61,508 nucleotides of DNA, taken from assembly GCA_035307765.1 (NCBI GenBank), contig DATGHU010000010.1, forward strand, positions 1-61,508. The letters are read 5' to 3'. Positions 56,501 to 61,508 of this stretch are shown here, piece after piece; the first letter of the stretch is position 1, and each line of letters begins with the position of its first letter. The DNA is from a bacterium. GTDB lineage: Bacteria > Sysuimicrobiota > Sysuimicrobiia > Sysuimicrobiales > Segetimicrobiaceae. Position numbers and translations under genes: made by a program. The notes under the pieces are model-generated. The model saw only the letters and a program-made list of their open reading frames with translations. It searched no databases and was not told the origin of the DNA.

Positions 56501-57047
56501 GCGGCGGTGCCACGATCGTCGCCTCCGGCCGCTCGGCTGTGGGGACATGGTGGTCAAGGACCAGGACGTCGCATCCCAACGCCCGCGCCCGTCCCACCGA
56601 CTCCGTCGCGGTGATCCCGCAGTCCGCCGCGATCAGCACCTGCGCGCCCCGGGCCGCAAGGGCCTCGACCGCCCGCAGCCCAAGCCCGTAGCCGTCCTGG
56701 AACCGATGCGGGAGATACCATCCCGGGTCGCCGCCGAGCGCCCGCAGCCCGCGCACGAGGATCGCCGTGGCGGAGATGCCGTCGACGTCGTAGTCACCGT
56801 GAACGGCGATGGACTGGCCCGCCGCCAGCGCGAGCGCCACCCGCTCAACCGCGCCGGGCATCTCCGGGAGCGCCAGGGGATCGGACAGATCGTCCAAGCT
56901 GGGATGGAGAAACCGCCTGGCCGCTTCGACGGTCGTCACCCCCCGCCGGCGCAGCATCGCCGCAGCCAGGGGATGGAGATCCAGCGCGGCCGCAAGCGCG
57001 GCCGCCTCCGCGTCCTTCGGCTCTACGATCCAGCTCTCCACCGCCAT
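53547..57047 (-). CDS. recJ: RecJ exonuclease fused to a HIRAN domain and a helicase-like module
   Basis: A 1166-aa protein, about twice the length of a normal RecJ. Residues 1-585 are the single-strand 5'-3' exonuclease: DYDVDG (85-90), ADCGIT, LDHHVP (DHH motif), the DHHA1 segment GGHAMAAG (407-414) and an OB-like region. Residues 598-692 look like a HIRAN domain (VTFDGRQEAIAALRPGD; EPGNEHDPHAVRV). Residues 725-1040 resemble a superfamily 2 helicase with LPPGRG at the Walker A place, MDGV at the DEAD place and LHGGLPARVRQIV. The P-loop lacks GK[ST] and the DEAD box lacks the glutamate, so ATPase activity is doubtful. A C-terminal helical part ends it. A TATAAT box lies 9 bases before the ATG. 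Confidence 0.92.
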   Translation of the reverse strand: MAVESWIVEPKDAEAAALAAALDLHPLAAAMLRRRGVTTVEAARRFLHPSLDDLSDPLALPEMPGAVERVALALAAGQSIAVHGDYDVDGISATAILVRGLRALGGDPGWYLPHRFQDGYGLGLRAVEALAARGAQVLIAADCGITATESVGRARALGCDVLVLDHHVPTAERPEATIVAPPRGSGTAPFCAAGLAFAFILALGRHLGAASPLQPGLVSLAALGTIADVVPLLDDNRRLAAAGLAEMRAAPLAGIRALASVAGIADVDAWHVGWQLGPRLNAPGRLGDPSPALRLLLTDDPQEARTLADLLDATNRERQAVLGRVLAEALVQAEEDAGAPAFVVAGDGWHPGVVGLVAGRLAERYRRPVVAIALDRDAGRGSARSVEGFDLTEALGACGPHLLAFGGHAMAAGLSVTREAVPEFRRAFQARAAAGAAAWTILPRLRIDAEVRLSEVTPSLVDALERLGPFGSGNPEPLLASRGVRAVNRRLVGGGQHLRMDVTDGDALVEAIGFAMAARGELLLFTEAPIDLAFVPERDRLVPGRIRLRVQALDVPGMDPESILTDTGALLDRLFQHAAEYLDETRGDGVEEAAALYTKVVGVTFDGRQEAIAALRPGDPLQLVREPGNEHDPHAVRVLAPDGRQLGYLRAPLAGRLSPSIDAGARYRATVLTVTGGGDRSLGVNIFLERDDPDLGSAGWDVRGRPSARAIQERLPASLNGGRPLPAPHREALAAIAAGRSVVLALPPGRGWATALAGAAALTAQDGRCALLIAPLRRQVRHRTDQMTARLGAMGFRVLSVHGFQDFRERERVAAALRAGGVDVLVASAEAVTGGWVGGHAERVSAVLMDGVAAETGAVAEMFGGRPVLAVTAPAPRDTLARLYPGAEVISDPALRAALRVVDRRNTPGALGVMEEALSRDEKTLIYAGGRAECVRLARHLRERARDRSSKVGYLHGGLPARVRQIVAHAFQESRLGILVATSALDEEMLPADVRQVMIAALPPDRARFSEALGSMGFETRPLALTVLFGTNEIDARRRELAARAPDREILAAIYRVLRGWRGDAPLAWPDDATWAALSGALPHLTPATVDAAAVIFEEAGLATREMVDARLEMQLLDVGRRDLGASLRFREGMREREAFDAFARWAVRATGFELLQVAAGAAGAG

Positions 57048-57056
57048 CCTGGCATC

Positions 57057-57062
57057 ATTATA
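57057..57062 (-). promoter_or_regulatory. consensus -10 box next to the recJ start
   Basis: TATAAT on the minus strand, 9 bases before the recJ ATG (57047). There is no good -35 hexamer 16-18 bases upstream, so it is uncertain. No ribosome site fits in the space between it and the ATG, which would imply a leaderless transcript. Confidence 0.45.
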
Positions 57063-57103
57063 TCGCCCGTGGGAACCGGCAGGGCGGCGGAGCGCGGAGC
57101 GGG

Positions 57104-57433
57104 TCAGGGCAGTCTGCGGGTCTCCTCCAGCGGATTCGAAGGCGGGGGTGCGGTGACGAGCGACGACGCGGAGGGATGAGGGTCAAGGGGTTCGTGCGCG
57201 CGGACGCGGCCTTCCAGGGTGCGGATCTGCCGCGCCAGGCGGAAGTGATGTCCCAACGACCCCAGATAGGTCAGCAGCGCCCCGATCACCCCGGCCCCAA
57301 CGATGACCAGGGCCAGCGGACCGCTGTAGACCGTGACCTGCCAGAAGTTGACCGTGACCGTGCTGAGGTTGCTCAACGCGAAGACCGTGACCACCACCAG
57401 CAGGATGACCAGGAAGAGCAACGTCCGGCCCAT
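57104..57433 (-). CDS. lapA: LapA/DUF1049 family membrane protein
   Basis: A 109-aa protein with two transmembrane helices (about 4-22 and 40-62) and a cytoplasmic coiled tail (FRLARQIRTLEGRVRAHEP). The short loop VTVNFWQVTVYSGPLALV between helices and the ALSNLSTVTVNFW stretch match LapA/DUF1049 (YrvD-like). In E. coli LapA takes part in LPS assembly; Gram-positive relatives are uncharacterised. It begins 9 bases after secF and ends 56 bases before recJ, an order secF-lapA-recJ also seen in other bacteria. Confidence 0.85.
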   Translation of the reverse strand: MGRTLLFLVILLVVVTVFALSNLSTVTVNFWQVTVYSGPLALVIVGAGVIGALLTYLGSLGHHFRLARQIRTLEGRVRAHEPLDPHPSASSLVTAPPPSNPLEETRRLP

Positions 57434-57442
57434 CGGTCCCGT

Positions 57443-58513
57443 CTACCGTCGCCGCCGGCTGCCCTTGCGCCGCCGCGAGGCGCCCTGTCCGGGCGCCCCC
57501 GACCCGGTGCCCGATGGGGCGGGAGCCACCGCCTCGCCGTCCTCGGTGGTGACCTGAGCGGCGCCGAGGCCGGAGGTCCGATCGGAGGCGCGCGCGGTTC
57601 GGGCCTCGGCCCCCCTCGCTCCCCGCCGCCGTTCGGTCCAGTTGCGCCAGTCCACCAGGATCGGGCTCGCGTTGAAGATCGACGAATACCCCCCGGTGAT
57701 GATGCTCACCACCAGCCCGAAGGCGACGTCGCGGATCGTCTCGCCCCCAAAGATGTAGACCGCCCCGATCGCCAGCACCGCGGTCATCGCGGTGTTGATG
57801 GACCGGACGATGGCTTCCAACACGCTGCGGTTCACCAAGTGCTCGAAGGGCTCGCGGGTCCGCATCGCCAGGTTCTCGCGGATCCGGTCGAAGATGACGA
57901 TCGTGTCGTTGATCGAATACCCGGCGACGGTGAGCAGCACCGCGAGGAAGCTGGCGTTGACCTCCCGCTGGGTCAGCGCGAACGCGCCGACCACCACCAG
58001 GAGATCGTGAAGCAGCGCGATGTCCGCCGCGATGGCGAACCGAACGGAGTGGAAGCGGATGGAAATGAACACCACCTGCAGGATCAATCCAATCGCCACA
58101 CCGAAAATCGCGACGTTGCGGAGTTCGGCGCCGATCTCGGGGCCGACCGTGTCCACGCGCAGCATCTTCGCGCTGGGGAACTTGGCGGTCACCGCCTCGA
58201 TCACGGCGGTGGTCTGCTGCGGCGAGAGCGGGCGGGTGCGGATGATCACTTGGTTGTCGCCGGACCGCTGGATGATCGCGTCCCCGAGCTGAAACCCGTT
58301 CATGATGCTCCGGATGTCCCCGACGGCGAACGGCTGCGTGATCCGCAATTCGAGCGAGTTGCCCCCGGTGAAGTCAACCCCCCAGTTCAGCGCGTGATGG
58401 TCGTTGACGTGATGGACGTACAGCGCGACCAGACCGGGGATGATCACCGCCAGCGACAGCGCGTACCACCACCGCCGCCGGCCGATCAGGTTGAAGGTGC
58501 CCGACGTCGCCAT
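57443..58513 (-). CDS. secF: protein translocase subunit SecF
   Basis: Works with SecD and SecYEG to drive late protein export using the proton motive force. The 356-aa protein has six transmembrane helices in the RND pattern, the D1 loop GVDFTGGNSLELRI and the helix motif segments SINDTIVIFDRIREN. The last 70 residues, beginning RRRGARGAEART, are low-complexity and basic. Follows secD by 3 bases and precedes lapA by 9. Confidence 0.96.
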   Translation of the reverse strand: MATSGTFNLIGRRRWWYALSLAVIIPGLVALYVHHVNDHHALNWGVDFTGGNSLELRITQPFAVGDIRSIMNGFQLGDAIIQRSGDNQVIIRTRPLSPQQTTAVIEAVTAKFPSAKMLRVDTVGPEIGAELRNVAIFGVAIGLILQVVFISIRFHSVRFAIAADIALLHDLLVVVGAFALTQREVNASFLAVLLTVAGYSINDTIVIFDRIRENLAMRTREPFEHLVNRSVLEAIVRSINTAMTAVLAIGAVYIFGGETIRDVAFGLVVSIITGGYSSIFNASPILVDWRNWTERRRGARGAEARTARASDRTSGLGAAQVTTEDGEAVAPAPSGTGSGAPGQGASRRRKGSRRRR

Positions 58514-58516
58514 CGC

Positions 58517-59887
58517 CTAGCCTCCCGCCGCCGGCGCCGTCTCCCGCCGCCGGCCCGTGGTGGCGATGTTCTCGATCCACTTCGCCGCCGACGAGTCGAG
58601 CGCGAGATCGACGAAAACCCGGGTGACGACGATGGCGGTGAAGATGCTGGTCAGGATCCCCAACATCAAGGTAACGGCGAACCCGCGGACCGGCCCCGTG
58701 CCGAGCCAGAGCAGCACCGCCGCTCCGATCAGCGTGGTGGTATTCGAATCGAAAATGGTGACGATGGCCCGGCTCCAGCCCGTGCCGATCGCGGCGCGAA
58801 GGGTCTTCCCTCCCCGCAACTCCTCCTTCACCTTCTCGAAGATGATCACGTTGGCGTCCACCGCCACCCCGAGCGAGAGGATAAACCCGGCGATCCCCGG
58901 CAGGGTGAGTGTGGCCCCGATCAACGTCAGCAGCGCGAACAGGATGAGGGTGTAGACGCCGAGCGCCAGATCCGCCAGCAACCCGGGGAACCGGTAGTAC
59001 AGCGCCATGAAGAGGGCCACCATCACGACCGCGATGTAGCCGGCGCGCATGCTCAGGTCGATCGAGTCACGCCCCAAGAGCGGGCCGACCGTTCGGTTCT
59101 CGACCACCTCGACCGGCACCGGGAGCGCGCCGGCGCGCAGGAGGACCGCCAGGTCTCGCGCCGACTCCAGAGTGAATCCGCCCTGGATGATCCCCCGCCC
59201 GCCGGGGATCGCGCTGTTGATCACCGGCGAGCTGATCACGCGATTGTCGAGCACAATCGTCAGATACTTCCCGATATTCTTGGTGGTGTAATCCTCAAAC
59301 TGCTTCGCGGCGGAGCTCTTCAGGGTGAAGCCGACGATCGGCGCGCCGAACTGATCGAATTGCTCCTGCGCCGTGACGAGGTCCGCGCCGGTGATCAGCA
59401 CTTTCTTCGTGACCTTGTAGATCCGCTTGGTGGCCGGGTCCACCGCCGTCTCGTTGTCCGTCCACCCGGTCCCCGCGGGCAGCGAGGTCGTGGCCGTGTC
59501 GACAAACTCGAGGAGCGCGGTCTTGCCGATCAACTCGATCGCCCGCTGCGGGTTCTCGATCCCCGGCAACTCCGCGACGATCCGATCCCTCCCCTGGCGC
59601 GTGATCGCCGGCTCGGCCACGCCCAACTGGTCGATGCGGTTGCGGATCACGCGGAGCACCGCGTCCATCGCGTCGTTGGTGATCGGGGTCTGGGCGGTCG
59701 GCTTCGCCTGCAGCACGATGTGGCTCCCGCCGCGGAGATCCAATCCCAAGTTGAGGTGCAACTGCGGGGCCTGAAACGTCGGATTGGTCGGTCCCCCGGG
59801 GAACACCACCGGCTCGAACGTGATCAGAAACGCCGCCACCGCGATCAGGATGACCCCGAGAAGCCGAACCGGATGACTGAGTCTCAC
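58517..59887 (-). CDS. secD: protein translocase subunit SecD
   Basis: A 456-aa SecD, first gene of the secDF operon. D1 begins LGLDLRGGSHIVLQ; the periplasmic P1 region is shorter than in E. coli and typical for Gram-positive-type SecD. Six helices include the motif segments in SLGVAVDANVIIFEKVKEEL and RAGYIAVVMVALFMALYYRFPG. The ATG at 59887 is served by a strong consensus promoter upstream. Confidence 0.96.
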   Translation of the reverse strand: MRLSHPVRLLGVILIAVAAFLITFEPVVFPGGPTNPTFQAPQLHLNLGLDLRGGSHIVLQAKPTAQTPITNDAMDAVLRVIRNRIDQLGVAEPAITRQGRDRIVAELPGIENPQRAIELIGKTALLEFVDTATTSLPAGTGWTDNETAVDPATKRIYKVTKKVLITGADLVTAQEQFDQFGAPIVGFTLKSSAAKQFEDYTTKNIGKYLTIVLDNRVISSPVINSAIPGGRGIIQGGFTLESARDLAVLLRAGALPVPVEVVENRTVGPLLGRDSIDLSMRAGYIAVVMVALFMALYYRFPGLLADLALGVYTLILFALLTLIGATLTLPGIAGFILSLGVAVDANVIIFEKVKEELRGGKTLRAAIGTGWSRAIVTIFDSNTTTLIGAAVLLWLGTGPVRGFAVTLMLGILTSIFTAIVVTRVFVDLALDSSAAKWIENIATTGRRRETAPAAGG

Positions 59888-59972
59888 TTAGACGATCCCC
59901 TCCAGTAGGTCCCGCTCATGCCTGGGCGGGAGAGCGGGAAGACATAAAAAAAGCCTGTGAAAGCCGCGCTTC

Positions 59973-60002
59973 ATTATATCGGCGCCCCGAGCGCGCTGTC
60001 AA
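59973..60002 (-). promoter_or_regulatory. strong sigma-70 promoter for secDF-lapA
   Basis: On the minus strand TTGACA (59997-60002), an 18-base spacer and TATAAT (59973-59978), both consensus hexamers. The transcript would begin near 59966, giving a leader of about 79 bases before secD. Seven T residues (59946-59952 on the plus strand as A) lie inside that leader; a weak AAGC/GCTT stem precedes them, so a minor terminator or attenuator is possible. Confidence 0.75.
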
Positions 60003-60077
60003 ACAACCGCACCCGCTCCCGCTGAGTGCCAAACGCCTCCCCCGGTCGGTTCCCGGCCGCGGAACCCCGCACCGACC

Positions 60078-60995
60078 CTACGCCGTCGACAGGGGCGGAC
60101 GGAACGGGTCGCGACGGGCGGTCTGGCGGCCCCCGGGGAGGTCCCCCTCGTGCCCCGGCGCGGGCCGGTAGTGCCCCTCGAAGAACCGAAGGGCGCCCTC
60201 GTTGAGCAGATGATAGTAGGTGGAAAAGGTGCGCCGCGCCTCGCCCCCGCTCCACCGCTCGGGCAAGAGCTCCTGCGGGAGCCCGGGGTCGATGAACAGG
60301 AACTTCCGAAACGCGTGCACGAGCCGAGTCTTCTCCGCGAAGCAGGTGGCATCGGATGGCGGATCCCCCGCGGGCGGTCCGCCGGACTCCCCCGAGCCCG
60401 CGCTCCGATACCGGTCGAGGCGCGGCTGCCACTCCGCCACGAATCCCCCGTACGCGGCATCGATCGCAGGCAGGTCCCAGTAACGCGTGGCCAGCCGGTC
60501 ATCGGCGGTCGGCCCGTCGTGGCTCGCCGTGAACGTCTCGACCCCGCCGCTCAACCCGTACCGCTCCTCCAGGGCCACGGTCCGGTCGAGCAGATCGTTG
60601 GGGGTGAGGTAGATGCCCCGGGAGAGCGGAGCAAACCCCATCCAGGTCAGCTCACGGCGGAGGCGCTCCCGCCCCTCCCGGTCCCGCCCGGGGGCGGCGA
60701 CGACCAGGATCCGCCAGCGTCCGTCCCAGGGTTCCGGATGCAGCTTGAAGATCCGCTGCGCCGCTTCGTCGATCCGCTCGCGCCCCCGCTCGGAGAGCGA
60801 GTAGTAGCTGGCCCGTCCGTACCTGATCGGCACAAGCCAGCCCTGCCGGGTCATGCGCGAGACGGCCGCGCGCACCGCCGATGAGGTGAATCCCAGTTCG
60901 GCCAGCAGGGCGATCATGCTGCCCACCCAAATCGTGTTCCCATAGTGGCGGACGTAGTCGCCGTAGAGCGTGAACAGCGTCGACCGGGCCTGCAT
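60078..60995 (-). CDS. paaX: PaaX family transcriptional repressor
   Basis: A 305-aa regulator with an N-terminal winged helix (FTLYGDYVRHYGNTIWVGS; GFTSSAVRAAVSRMTRQGWL), a central GRASYYSLSERGRERI linker and the PaaX dimer/sensor domain (GRWRILVVAAPGRDREGR; GFAPLSRGIYLTPND). PaaX represses phenylacetate catabolic genes and is released by phenylacetyl-CoA. No paa operon sits next to it, so its targets are unknown here. The 262 bases upstream, before the IS110 transposase end, may contain its promoter; a TTGACA occurs there without a matching -10. Confidence 0.88.
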   Translation of the reverse strand: MQARSTLFTLYGDYVRHYGNTIWVGSMIALLAELGFTSSAVRAAVSRMTRQGWLVPIRYGRASYYSLSERGRERIDEAAQRIFKLHPEPWDGRWRILVVAAPGRDREGRERLRRELTWMGFAPLSRGIYLTPNDLLDRTVALEERYGLSGGVETFTASHDGPTADDRLATRYWDLPAIDAAYGGFVAEWQPRLDRYRSAGSGESGGPPAGDPPSDATCFAEKTRLVHAFRKFLFIDPGLPQELLPERWSGGEARRTFSTYYHLLNEGALRFFEGHYRPAPGHEGDLPGGRQTARRDPFRPPLSTA

Positions 60996-61257
60996 CGGGG
61001 GCCTAGCGCGGCTTCCCCAACGCCGCCTTGCGGCACCGAGACACTGATATGGACGAGCCTGTCAAGACGGTCGGGTCTTTCATGTCATGGTCGATGCTCC
61101 TCTTCGGGTCACGATTGTGATTCGTCGGGAGCTGCCTCCATCTAGGGACGTGGATCAGCACAGACGTCCGCCTGGGCGCCACATAATGTCGACGAGGATG
61201 CTTCGTGCCGCTGCCTCGCCTCCAGGCCCAGAACGCTCCACCAAGGTCCCCTCCTGC
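60996..61257. other. noncoding stretch between paaX and an IS110-type transposase end
   Basis: 262 bases without a recognisable gene. The part next to the transposase stop (about 61140-61257) would be the 3' noncoding end of the insertion sequence; the part next to paaX should be its upstream regulatory region. The boundary between the two cannot be placed because IS110 elements lack long inverted repeats and target duplications. Confidence 0.5.
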
Positions 61258-61508
61258 CTACGCCGGCATCCGGTGCGGGCACTGTTTAGCAATCGCCCAC
61301 ACAAACCCCGCCAGTTCCCGCGCCACGGCGACCGCGGTGACTTGGCTCAGCTTACTCCGACTCAGAAGACGCCAGAACTTGCGGTGCAACCGATCTTGTG
61401 CCCGCCGGGCGATCCGGAGGACTTCGGGCGGAACACCTTGGCGCCGCTTCCGGAGCTCGGGGCTGGTCGTGTTGCGGTGGCGGTAGCTCCACGCGGCCTC
61501 GACCCAAA
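61258..61508 (-). mobile_element. IS110-family transposase, C-terminal part (runs off the right edge)
   Basis: The open frame ends at a TAG at 61258 and enters from the right border; 82 codons are visible. It reads WVEAAWSYRHRNTTSPELR, then VPPEVLRIARRAQDRLHRKF and AVAVARELAGFVWAIAKQC, which matches the C-terminal end (Tnp_20-type region) of IS110/IS116/IS902 DEDD transposases. Those enzymes insert by a bridge-RNA-guided mechanism; the RNA comes from a noncoding end of the element. Whether the element is intact cannot be seen from here. It is the only mobile-element sign in the window. Confidence 0.82.

Noticed and set aside
53487-57179. A plus-strand open frame of about 1230 codons
   Set aside because: It mirrors recJ on the other strand, and its product is rich in Arg, Pro and His with no motif.

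Overview
This is a GC-rich, gene-dense bacterial chromosome segment carrying about 55 protein genes, nearly all on the minus strand. I see no rRNA or tRNA gene, no CRISPR array and no replication origin, so the lineage cannot be fixed from the window. The gene content points to an aerobic, Gram-positive-like (Terrabacteria-type) bacterium from a little-studied phylum: a rimP-nusA-ylxR-infB-DUF503-rbfA-nrnA-truB-ribF order, a SigB/SigF-type sigma factor with an RsbW-like partner, and YtxH and DUF948 proteins. A candidate phylum of the CSP1-3/Sysuimicrobiota or Armatimonadota kind is a guess only.

Layout, read along the minus strand unless stated. 1-7330: the start of deoB, a Nudix hydrolase, ilvE, pyrG, nadK, tlyA, a prenyl diphosphate synthase, acylphosphatase and nusB, with a nusB promoter inside the end of ribF. 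7292-15900: the long translation and transcription-factor operon from rimP to ribF, behind a good sigma-70 promoter. 16059-17001 (plus): a 97-aa unknown protein and a PaaI-type thioesterase. 17112-20108: a lipoprotein, asnS and an amidohydrolase, with a divergent HAD phosphatase (plus). 20925-28704: rarA, mnmA, DUF948, ytxH, rsbW, sigma factor, cca, a ParA ATPase and an unusual Pro-rich/Cys-rich partner.

28836-37658 is a sugar block: glucose 1-dehydrogenase (plus), and a minus operon of class I aldolase, DUF488, fused transaldolase-glucose-6-phosphate isomerase, HAD hydrolase, 6-phosphogluconate dehydrogenase and glucose-6-phosphate dehydrogenase. 37761-43133 is a respiratory operon: caa3-type oxidase (subunit II with heme c, fused subunits I+III, a small subunit), a Rieske protein and a cytochrome b carrying a C-terminal heme c domain. 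A PRMT-like methyltransferase is divergent from it (plus). 44385-53458: dtd, a membrane protein, hisS and aspS, and rsh followed by two PLP enzymes. 53547-59887: secD, secF, lapA and a giant recJ. 60078-61508: a PaaX-type regulator and the 3' end of an IS110-family transposase.

The most unusual items are the RecJ protein (1166 aa) that carries a HIRAN domain and a degenerate helicase module, the ParA plus disordered/Cys-rich partner with no ParB, the bacterial PRMT-like protein, and three promoters whose -10 boxes lie 6-9 bases from a start codon, which suggests leaderless mRNAs.
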